Under the pieces are notes generated by a model. The model saw only the letters and a program-made list of their open reading frames with translations. It was not told where the DNA came from and did not search any database. DNA of 64,000 nucleotides from Thamnocephalis sphaerospora (lineage: Eukaryota > Zoopagomycota > Zoopagomycetes > Zoopagales > Sigmoideomycetaceae), in NCBI GenBank assembly GCA_003614735.1, contig KZ992425.1, forward strand, positions 1 through 64,000. The letters run 5' to 3'. Below, piece by piece: positions 32,101 to 38,400 of the stretch (within the stretch, counting starts at the first letter, position 1; the number at the start of each line of letters is the position of its first letter). The translations under genes were made by a program, and so were the position numbers.

Positions 32101-35015
32101 GCGAGCTAGATGCCGAGACTGCAAGCGCAAAGCAGACCGAGACGGTGCAGACGACCATCGAGGATGCTTCCAGCAGCACACACGAGTTTTCTGCTGTCGC
32201 TGGCATTGCTGCCGCTATTAGTGTCGGTGCCGCTGTCGCTGCCGGTGCCGCCATTGCTGTTGGTGCGTCGTCTTCCAAGACCGTGGATGCTGATACCTTC
32301 TTGGAAGAGCTCGAGGATAACCGCGCATGCAAGACCACCACTGCAACGGAGTCAAAGGTTGCTAGCACTACATCTGTTACGCGAGATGCTGAGCAGTTCC
32401 TTAGCGAGCTCGATGCCGATACCAAGGTGTCTACAACCGCGACCACCACTGTTGCAGTCGAGTCGCAGGCTACCGAAGCTTCGTACACCAGTCAGGCTAC
32501 TGCGCCTGCCCCTGCACCTGCACCTGCTGCGCCCGCCTCTGGTGACGTGACTATTGTTGGCCCGTCCGGTGGTGTTCAGGAGTTCACCGAAGAGAAGACC
32601 GATACCGATGGTGGCCATCTTTCCATCCGCACGGTGATCATCTCCGATACTCAGGTTCGCCAAATCACCCGCTACTTCACCAAGACGCTCAACGGTCAGG
32701 TGTCGCAGTGGATGACCCACGATGTGGAGCCGATTGTTGCCAAGGCTGAGGGTGAGACGTCTGCCGCCGGCTCCGTTTCCGTGTCTGCCGATGGCTCTGC
32801 TTCGATCGTTGGTGCATCTGGTAGCATCCAGACCGGCTCGCATGCCGCCCGCAGTGAGATCACTCAGGCCGCTGGTGCTGCGATCCAGTCGTCCGGTGTT
32901 ATTGGCCAGCAGACCGCCCAGGTTGCCGTTGAAGAGGTCAAGGAAGCTGAGGAAGTCGTTGGAGCGCCTGAGGAGACTACCGAGGAGACTACCGATGCCG
33001 CTGGTGCGCGCCTTGTGATCCGTACTGTTACCGTCCGCACTCGTTCGTGCCGCCGTGTCACCAAGTACTACAAGCGCACGCTAAATGGTGAGGTCACCGA
33101 ATGGTCGACGAACGAGGAGCTACCGCTGGAGACTGCTGCACCTGCCCCTGCGCCTGCTGCGCCCGCCTCTGGTGACGTGACTATTGTTGGCCCGTCCGGT
33201 GGTGTTCAGGAGTTCACCGAGGAGAAGACCGATACCGATGGTGGCCATCTTTCCATCCGCACGGTGATCATCTCCGATACTCAGGTTCGCCAAATCACCC
33301 GCTACTTCACCAAGACGCTCAACGGTCAGGTGTCGCAGTGGATGACCCACGATGTGGAGCCGATTGTTGCCAAGGCTGAGGGTGAGACGTCTGCCGCCGG
33401 CTCCGTTTCCGTATCTGCCGATGGCTCTGCTTCGATCGTTGGTGCATCTGGTAGCATCCAGACCGGCTCGCATGCCGCCCGCGGTGAGATCACTCAGGCC
33501 GCCGGTGCTGCGATCCAGTCGTCCGGTGTTATCGGTCAGACTGCCACTGCTGCCGCTACCGCTACTGCCGCGGCTGCCGGCCCTGTTCAAGAGTTTACCG
33601 AGGAGAAGACGGATACTGATGGTGGAAAGCTTGTCATCCGCACGGTTATCGTCGCCGACAGTCATGTTCGCCAAATCACCCGCTACTTCACCAAGACGCT
33701 CAACGGTCAAGTGTCGCAGTGGATGACCCACGATGTGGAGCGCCTGGAGAATGGTGTCTGGGTTGCCGTGCCTGCTGGCCCTGATGCGTCAGCACAGCAA
33801 GGTGCCGCCGGCGCGTCTAACGATGCAGCGCAGGAGACGACCGAGGAGACGACCGACACCGACGGCGGACACCTTGTCATCCGCACGGTTATCGTCGCCG
33901 ACAGTCATATTCGCCGCATCACCAAGTACTTTACCAAGACGCTGAATGGTCAAGTGTCGCAGTGGATGACCAGCGACGTGGAGCGCCTGGAGAATGGTGT
34001 TTGGGTTGCTGTGGCCGCCGGTTCCGATGCATCGGCACAGCAGGTTGCATTTGCTGACCAAGCTGCTGCTGCTGCGCAAGCGACCGTTGCCAGTCCCGTC
34101 CAGGAGACTACCGAGGAGACGACCGACACTGATGGTGGACATCTTGTCATCCGCACGGTTATCGTCGCCGACAGCCACACTCGCCGTATCACCAAGTACT
34201 TTACTAAGACGCTGAACGGCCAAGTTAGCCAGTGGATGACCAGTGATGCGGAACGCCTGGAAAATGGCGTCTGGGTTGCTGTGCCCGCCGGCTCTGCTGG
34301 TGCCGGTGCTACTGCCGAAGAGACTGCTGCTGCTGCTGCCGAGGCCGCCGCCGCTCATGCCGCCGCTCATGCCGCTGCCACCGAGGCCGCTGCCGCCGCT
34401 ACTGCCAACGCTGCCGCTGCTGCCGCTTCCGCCCAGGCCGCTGCTGCTACCCAAGCCGCTGCTGCTACCGCTACTGCTCAAGCCACTGCCGCTGCTTCTG
34501 GTGTTGCCACCTCTGCCTCTGCCCAAGCCCCCAACGTTGGCGATGCCTATCAAGAATCGACAGAGGAGAAGGTCGATGTCGACGGTGGTCGCCTGGTGAT
34601 TCGCACTGTTACCGTTACTAGTAGCCAGAGTCGTCGCATCACGCGCTACTTTACCAAGACGCTCAACGGCGCCGTTTCCGAGTGGTCTACCACCGAGGAG
34701 CAGCCGCTGGATGGTGCCGCCAATGCTGCCGCCCAGGCCGCCGCTGCCCAGGCCGTCAGCACCACGGTTACCACCAGCATCCAGCAGACCGGCCCTGTCG
34801 AAGTAGTGATTGGCGAGACTGTCGAGGAAATTGGCGACGCCATCGAGGAGGAGATCGAAGAGACGATCGAAGGCGATGGTACCCGCTTGATTGTACGCAC
34901 CGAGACGGTGACTAGCCAGACCACCCGTCGCATCACCAAGTACTATACCAAGATCGCGACGAACGGCGAGAAGAACGAGTGGCAGACTACCGAGGAGCAT
35001 CCGATCAGCGCCTAA
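23148..35015 (+). CDS. Giant 7TM protein with about 40 GRRF/RWD repeats and 8 C-terminal IRTV/YFTKTLNG repeats
   Basis: One uninterrupted frame of 3955 residues. Residues 1-290 form a seven-helix domain (TM1 8-28, TM2 36-58, TM3 88-107, TM4 126-144, TM5 176-194, TM6 229-247, TM7 265-283) with Cys82 before TM3 and Cys164 in the TM4-TM5 loop, as in GPCRs, and PTHAI at 173-177. Residues 290-590 are Ser/Lys/acidic linker with a PAPAPAP tract near 485-505. About 40 repeats follow at 592-2690, core VVRNGRRFVRRIFTRWD then VQEEIEVAADDV. Residues 2700-3140 hold acidic tracts, basic RNKKRRNKKR and RKKKQHRHKKHRPKK patches, poly-Gln, Ala/Gly-rich segments and four FLxEL motifs. Eight related repeats, core GGHLVIRTVIVADSHTRRIT then KYFTKTLNGQVSQWM, fill 3146-3955. 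If the topology is GPCR-like, all repeats are cytosolic. No family recognised. The start ATG (23148) follows ccgccATGt. Confidence 0.85.
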   Translation: MWFSHDLSVVLLAVQAAAVVGLTVSVAQFWQKREHLVVRLTSLAALLDLAYAGTVLLGELSELRALSASAAGLDTGLSAASCRNNHGMRLVLWAASMAYTAFLAVHAQRFAADPSHARPSLSKRTALTGFGWTAAAAGTTLALWSTRDWWQALTLDSQGRAVACRPEPAAERPTHAIIGMLALAAWAFVAVRAVRSLPVIRSLAGQIVAKDAQVSLLQRFKLRLTMLPFVYTAVALWYPLHNLAVAATGHEDASGLFAYAAHFSAQAWSVFFAAYYLWLLRWLPSDRALYAAESVSVKVDLATPIADTVTAVHASESSMHESASLRNRHAKTAGRGLTESDIAAAVRSVAEARRSGTVTPIEGMVADESLSQVRECVDGLLSAFSSWENLQQARSSALYVQPRARRASESLSTVSDLLTADLTWSDAGCDALAQLYAPVAPVEVVAFPLSNDSDEEKGKGGFLSRFWGSSSKSSKKSKETKPAAAPAPAPVPAPAPAPAPAPAPVANIPADVGPSESRKAEKAPASDEDESIIGHVAHEAVEGVSSAVHRVESWFFGKPKKKGRAIDDESSVATGLAKATTMRSDAEKPVGVMVVRSGRRFIRRTYTVYNSSSSKIEEAELELLVDGLTEASSRATIKSSGINTTHKGRRFIKYAIARWDVRTGQLIHDTLRVAAEDVDSAINEAARVSAQVAIRNGRRFIRRVLTRWDAATHKAVQEPAELAADDVAQAAGEIAGSYSIVVRDGRRFVRRIYTRWDLRTNAVAHDKLEYAHDDLKLADVEAASTAAIIIVRSGRRLIRRSFIRWDESTQSISRDAIELAADDVQRAISAASEAKAVVVRNGRRFVRSQFYYWDTRTCRIVLGELIVSAEDLQQASSEIATVSAVSVVRSGRRYIRRVFTFWDTAAGCENRRVGEMAADEVAAAAAESSGKAPVSSSSSIVVHNGRRFLRRIITRWDVQTNKAVQEHIEVAADDLQNAHAANSISYSVIVRQTRRFVRRFFTRWDAKHERFIDQELEIDEQELRNAAAASINGYAASRIVVRRNKRMLRYAFTRWSTTRSRPIEEELEILADDVENAGTLAANPTFSASVLLRNSVRFVRRYVYIWNEKTSSAERVTLHVMEKEDDSDDDSSLKAAQEGGVERDGRLYIRRMALRWDEQSGTERQEVVEIHIADTSSLLKMSFAEIARSVRIVVRGNRRYVRRLFTRWDVQQKRLVQDEIELAADELEQSTALIHASTLVLIREERRFVRRIFTRWDVHLRTIVREEIEFAVDDLEEAAELARSELYSNQHEHIILRGGQRFVQYTIRRWCEKTNSIVTSEVDISVEDIDSAVQYSRQVKVILVFRENRRFVRYLFTRWCHITNTSVQESIEVDADEVIQGASRSTFAASAAVSAAVVPAKGTIVIRRGRRYVKRTFTVFYPGTAQPVQKEIEVAADDVETAACTSEADDSSVVVRDDGKKYIVRRFKRWDAQQDREVEEEIQVDAAELKSARTLSVNVSASIVIRHGRRFVRRLMRFWDAHQKKTVKRVVEIAEDDVIHGAEETTKATSRIVVRNTRRYIVRRYIRWDEIQQKTVEDEVEVDAEDLQLAQAEAATCVTAVVIRHHRRYILRTFTYWDQAAGKEVQKQVEVAAEDLTEGGSPETVVERNGRRFVRRIVKRWCTVENKEVEEEVEIAADDLAEVSTELVKYEAKSSAALAATAKAATESAGVAVREGRLFVRRIFTYWDVEKNEEVQKEVEVAADEVKEATKVEADSETMVERNGRRFIRRKFTRWSVEENKEVAEEVEVAADEVQQVNEEVVKVEVETTGALANAGVAVREGRVFVRRVFTYWDAEKNEEVQKEVEVAAEEVKEAADTACGADSEAVVVRNGRRFIRRYFTRWNVETGKTVAEQVEVAADDVQQVKEEVVKVEAETGSVLTTAVAATAATATVAAAAATESATVAVREGRLFVRRMFTYWDAEKNEEVQKEEEVAADEVKEAATVEAEAEAVVERNGRRFIRRKFTRWSVEENKQVTDEVEVAVDSVQQVNEEVTKVEAESSGILSTAVAATAAASLTGAAVYGALRSSASASTQARPLVQTDSAIGGVADAEGACVEKERIPVIHEDSATTEVLVGAATMTTSSAWTADVKVHPARAEAKSNVVLHSGRRFIRRYFVRWDEVTQTTVREEVELDAEQLESAVTDETSVEKVTRDGKTFIRKAFAIWDKTTQSIVEKVTEIACDDVQNSVSDASVDTSATIVIRGGRRFVRRVILRWSEVEQREVEEEIEVAADTASEESIDETSVVIRGGRRFFRRMIRRWDAVREQDVDDTIEVDADDYHAICSVAATSTALSAVSKVSVDGHTFIRRLVTRWDEVQQREVKEVVHIASGRDESLGEVSTVERNGCRYIVRYVLRWNTLEGTTRTEAIEVPDVAANRPDNPTVSTLITVVHGGRRFVRRTIALWDAETSTTRYEELDVAADEEASADESTAAVTIVRDGRRFVRRTIVVWCFKTFTTVTRTIEYAVDSTSESGHAHFALRAPMHVCRADRRFVRRAVLRWNVQAQQVVREVVHVEVAASDFTANESSVIVRDGRRYVLWQILYWDELTGAERIESVELDLEDVTARKPTDDVTTVRRAGVLFIRRTIRIWIAAESRFIERTAFVNATEDEHALVTVRFGRRFVRRLILGWNEQTGEEYAEIAEVEVEAETVHEDDEPSDSGSDYDSAADSDVDQPGVTASKGGKKRRNKKRRNKKRGGQQQQQQQTTQLAVGAAVGTAVAASAVAVAAQSAQSASLTVEAPATAALSDVTYESESESELESDDDATIGSVSMLADDDSEESDLESTEDEEGVVKDMSPEAVAARAERKEKRLRKKKQHRHKKHRPKKGRRAAEGGNAKSTTEKAATGGKKRRRRQRSRRPQLDSAPVAAAPSVQVIAEEQHVSTSASSTAAAVGVAATGAAIAAASTAATVKASTAEEFLRELDGEPQSAPSVVTTDADTFLRELDAETASAKQTETVQTTIEDASSSTHEFSAVAGIAAAISVGAAVAAGAAIAVGASSSKTVDADTFLEELEDNRACKTTTATESKVASTTSVTRDAEQFLSELDADTKVSTTATTTVAVESQATEASYTSQATAPAPAPAPAAPASGDVTIVGPSGGVQEFTEEKTDTDGGHLSIRTVIISDTQVRQITRYFTKTLNGQVSQWMTHDVEPIVAKAEGETSAAGSVSVSADGSASIVGASGSIQTGSHAARSEITQAAGAAIQSSGVIGQQTAQVAVEEVKEAEEVVGAPEETTEETTDAAGARLVIRTVTVRTRSCRRVTKYYKRTLNGEVTEWSTNEELPLETAAPAPAPAAPASGDVTIVGPSGGVQEFTEEKTDTDGGHLSIRTVIISDTQVRQITRYFTKTLNGQVSQWMTHDVEPIVAKAEGETSAAGSVSVSADGSASIVGASGSIQTGSHAARGEITQAAGAAIQSSGVIGQTATAAATATAAAAGPVQEFTEEKTDTDGGKLVIRTVIVADSHVRQITRYFTKTLNGQVSQWMTHDVERLENGVWVAVPAGPDASAQQGAAGASNDAAQETTEETTDTDGGHLVIRTVIVADSHIRRITKYFTKTLNGQVSQWMTSDVERLENGVWVAVAAGSDASAQQVAFADQAAAAAQATVASPVQETTEETTDTDGGHLVIRTVIVADSHTRRITKYFTKTLNGQVSQWMTSDAERLENGVWVAVPAGSAGAGATAEETAAAAAEAAAAHAAAHAAATEAAAAATANAAAAAASAQAAAATQAAAATATAQATAAASGVATSASAQAPNVGDAYQESTEEKVDVDGGRLVIRTVTVTSSQSRRITRYFTKTLNGAVSEWSTTEEQPLDGAANAAAQAAAAQAVSTTVTTSIQQTGPVEVVIGETVEEIGDAIEEEIEETIEGDGTRLIVRTETVTSQTTRRITKYYTKIATNGEKNEWQTTEEHPISA
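24921..31230 (+). repeat. Coding tandem repeat array, type A (about 40 units of ~52 codons)
   Basis: Units are recognised by G-R-R-[FY]-[IV]-R-R followed about five residues later by R-W-[DSNC], then by an acidic half ending in E-x-A-A-D-[DE]-[VL]. Spacing averages about 52 residues, with insertions in some linkers. Most units keep the first Arg pair and the Trp; units 11, 12, 15, 18, 30, 33 and 39 are divergent. Each unit looks like two beta-strands with alternating basic residues, then an acidic strand and short helix, so one unit's basic face could pair with the next unit's acidic face (inference). Confidence 0.85.
28270..29280 (+). repeat. Recently expanded two-unit super-repeat within the type A array
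   Basis: Units 23-28 alternate between two subtypes. The odd ones read VREGRLFVRRxFTYWD with EKNEEVQKEVEVAADEVKEA. The even ones read RNGRRFIRRxFTRW with EVEVAADxVQQVxEEV. Three such pairs follow each other, starting near 28277, 28599 and 28979, with much closer similarity than elsewhere in the array. This points to recent duplication of a two-unit block. Confidence 0.75.
31365..31387 (+). repeat. Poly-Gln coding CAG run
   Basis: Seven CAG codons in a row inside the giant gene, directly after the basic RNKKRRNKKRGG patch in the linker between the two repeat arrays. Confidence 0.85.
32529..33538 (+). repeat. Near-identical 630-bp-offset duplication (about 380 bp per copy)
   Basis: The text from gcgcccgcctctggtgacg at about 32529 through tccggtgttat at about 32902 recurs 630 bp downstream (from about 33159), with only a few mostly synonymous changes. 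The offset equals 210 codons, so the frame is kept. It is a recent duplication or is homogenised by gene conversion. Confidence 0.85.
32529..35012 (+). repeat. Coding tandem repeat array, type B (8 units)
   Basis: Eight units share E-E-x-T-D-x-D-G-G-x-L-x-I-R-T-V, then R-R-I-T-[KR]-Y-F-T-K-T-L-N-G-x-V-S-x-W. Units d, e and f add RLENGVWVAV. Linkers are Ala/Thr-rich, including a stretch of about 70 almost pure Ala/Thr residues near 34320-34530. The RR-I-T-x-Y-F-T...V-x-x-W order resembles RRF-I-R-R-x-F-T-R-W of type A, suggesting common origin (inference). Confidence 0.85.
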
Positions 35016-35408
35016 TTCACTGGCTGTTGATGTGCACTAGGCTTTGATTATACCGCTGGCAGCTGGCCGCGGTCTTGTTCAATGAACGCCACGTTTTGCT
35101 TAATTGCGTGTGTCTGTCTTTATGTGGATGTGAATGGGTGCACGTGGCGCATCGTGTGGGTGCAATCGGTTCCAATTCTGGTTTCTGGTCGAGGCCTTTT
35201 GTAGACAGGCTGCGTATCCCAGCATCCCAGTCGCACAGGCGTGCTTGTTACTCTTGCTTCTCACTCCTATGCGTACTCATCCCACGGTTACTGCACCTAT
35301 TCTACACTAGCTTCCCATTTGCCTACAAGCCAACTAGCTGAACGACCAGCTAGATGCACAGCGGGCCAACAGGCCCACATTACACTTGGCTCAGACGTGC
35401 ACGCCACC
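35016..35408. other. Short intergenic gap before SLA1
   Basis: These roughly 390 bp hold the 3' end of the giant gene and the SLA1 promoter. The second half is C/T-rich. No gene seen. Confidence 0.5.
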
Positions 35409-38400
35409 ATGCCGTTCGCGGGCGTGTACCGCGCCACCTATGACTATGCCGGACAGGAGGAGGACGAGTTGAACCTTAAGCAGGATGAAGTATTTTTTGT
35501 TCTGGACAAAGATGACGAAGATTGGTGGCGAGTGAAGCGGAAGGACACGGAGGAAGTCGGTGTGGTACCGAGCTCTTATCTTGAGGAAGTAAGTCCACGC
35601 GAACCGGCAGTCATGAACCAAGCTGCACGCACAGGACTGACGGCGCACTCTGCGCCGGCCACGCTTAGCTGGTGCCATCGGCTAAAGTACAGGCCAACTT
35701 TGCCTACGAAGCCACCAATGACGAGGAGGTTACCATGGCGGAGGATGACGTGCTGGAAGTGCTGGATGCCGAGGATCCCGAATGGATATTGGTTCGGCTA
35801 GAAAACCAGATTGGCTTTGTGCCTACAAGCTACGTCCAGTCGGTAGGCACACACTTGGGCACAGGCTCACCATATACGATGCATACTTATGTCGTATGTC
35901 TACAATGGCATTACCTGCATAACAGATTGAAGACGACGCACACAACGAGGAGAACGAAGACGCCGAAGAGCTTATTGCCGAGACGCCAGTGGTAGGATTG
36001 TCGCCGCTTAAACCACCATGATTGCGCTAACCACGGCTATTTCTCCAGCCTACCGTTGCGGTCACGCAGGCTACATCTGCCACAAAGCAACGGCCAAAGC
36101 TGATTTTGGATGATATTCAGTACTGGGACGTGTCGGTAGGTGACTGCAACGCCACAAAGTCGTGCAACTGCGATGGTCTGACATGGCCAAACGCTCGTTA
36201 TCAGGAAATGGAGAAGAAGAAGAAAAAGAAGAAGGGCCGTCTTGGTATTGGAAATGGCCTAGTGTTTTACGCCAGCAAAACAGACAAGGTTGGCACAGCG
36301 ATTGCGCGCGCACAACCATGGTACCTAAACTCAACGCAGACCAACGCAACTCTACGGGATAGACACCGGTGCAACAGTGGACAGTTTCAGACGTCCAGTC
36401 GTACCAGCACGACGGTAAACAGGTGCAGCTGGACATTGGTGGCGACCATCCGGCCAAATTCACGTTTCACGTTGGGAGCAAGGCGCATGGCGAAGCAATT
36501 GCGGAAAAGATTGCTAAAGGCCAGCGCTTGGCTCGTGAAGCACAGGTGAGCAAACCGATGTCTACGTGCATTTTAGACATGCACATCAGGTGGCATCTGT
36601 GAGTGGACTGGCTTGAGCTGACATATTTTCAGGCCGATGATGCGACCGGCGTGGATGCGGATGCGCGTGCCCCTGCATTGCCCACCCTGACAATACCCAA
36701 AGTCCAGCCTGTTGCCGCTGCCTTGCCTACGACGCCCATTGCAGAGCCTGTCTATGCTGTTGCTGCTTTTGACTTTGAGGCAGCAGAGGAGGGTGAGCTC
36801 ACAGTGCGTGAAGGCGAACAGGTGCTTGTACTGGACCCAGTACCCGACGAGGAGTGGTGGCAGTGTTCCATCATCGACGCCGATGGCACCGAGCGGCGGG
36901 GTGTTGTGCCAGCCAGCTATTTGCAGGTGAGCAACTATATGGCCTTGCGTTGAGAGCACTTGGTATGCTGATACATCGTCACTTTATCAGTCACCATCAG
37001 ATGTTGTGATGGCTAGTGAGCCGAGTGTTGCAGAGCCCGCCGTAACCGCGCCAGCGCCTGCGCAACCTGCTCCGCCGTTGCCGTCAACTTTAGAATCATC
37101 GGCTAGCGTGTCAGCTCCGCCGCCGCCACCGCCACCGCCACCGCCTCCCCCTCCACCAGCATCTAGCGCAGAGCCCTCGGTTAGTGTGTCGACCCCTCCG
37201 CCACCTCTCCCGCCGCCGCCACCGCCACCACCCCCTCCTCCGCCACCGCCTGTACAACCTCCCGCCGTTATCACCGCTGCCACCGCTCCGGTGCCGGTGG
37301 TAGCACAAACAGTTAGCGATGCATCGACACACCAGGCAACTGCAGTAGCGGTATTTGATTTTATTCCGGAAAATGAGGACGAACTGGAACTTAAGGAAGG
37401 CGACCGAGTGGCCATCTTGCACGCGGAGAGTGGTGAAGAGTGGTGGCACTGCAAACTGCTCAGCGGGCCTAATGTAGGAAGGGACGGCGCAGTGCCTGCA
37501 AACTATCTGCAGTTGGTGGACGATGCGATTGCTGGTATTGCCGAAACTTCAAGCGTGGCAGCGGACGAAAAGCAGCTTCGTGCGAAGCGTGCAGAAGAAG
37601 AAAAGCGTATTGCCGCTGAACAAATTGCTCTTCGGCGTCAGGCAGAGGAGGAGGATGAGCGCCGTCGTGAGGCGGACCGTGAAGTCCGCAGCCAGCGTAT
37701 GGCTGCTGCTGCTGCTGCTGCCATGCCAGCGCCACCGTCAGAAACGCCACCACCACCGCCGCCGCCACCGGCAGCCCCGCTAGCCGCGCGGGCTCCGCTA
37801 GCCCCTCCAGCGCCTATTGCACCCATCCAAAGAGCACCAAGCCCGTCAAAGGCTGCAAAGAGCAAATCCAGTGAGTTTCAATGCTTATCAAGTGTATACA
37901 AAACGCACTGATCTTGTTGCTAAATCATGCGCCGTACTTTAGAGTCTTTACCCAAGGACACGCGTACTTGGATGGATCGCACCGGTAACTTCCAGGTAAA
38001 AGCAGAGTTTCTCAAGCTTGAAGATGGCAAAGTTCATCTGCACAAGGAGAACGGAATCAAAATTGCCGTGCCACTGGATAAGCTTAGCCAGGCGGATGCC
38101 GACTTTGTGGAGCAAAAACTGGGCAAGTTGCCAGGACGTCCAAGCTCGCCATCCTCGACACAGACTGCATCAAATGCCGCTACACCTACCGTTGTAGCGG
38201 CTGCAGCTGCCAAAGCTCCTCCGGCAAAGCCTGCTGTCCACCCTTATGAAGCAAGGCCGTACAATCGTGACTTTGACTGGTTCAGCTTTTTCTTTACGGC
38301 CGGTGTAGGCGAGGCAGACGCATTCCGGTATGCAAAGACGTTTACGCATGAACGCCTGGACGACAGCGTTCTGCCGGATATTACGCCGGATATGCTAAAG

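Noticed and set aside
33789-35000. A 403-codon minus-strand frame rich in Gly/Ser/Leu
   Set aside because: Antisense shadow of the Ala/Thr-rich type B repeats; no start context or domain.
23148-35015. Giant repeat gene as a transposon or viral polyprotein
   Set aside because: No reverse transcriptase, integrase, protease, capsid or terminal repeats; repeats are uniform and attached to a membrane head.
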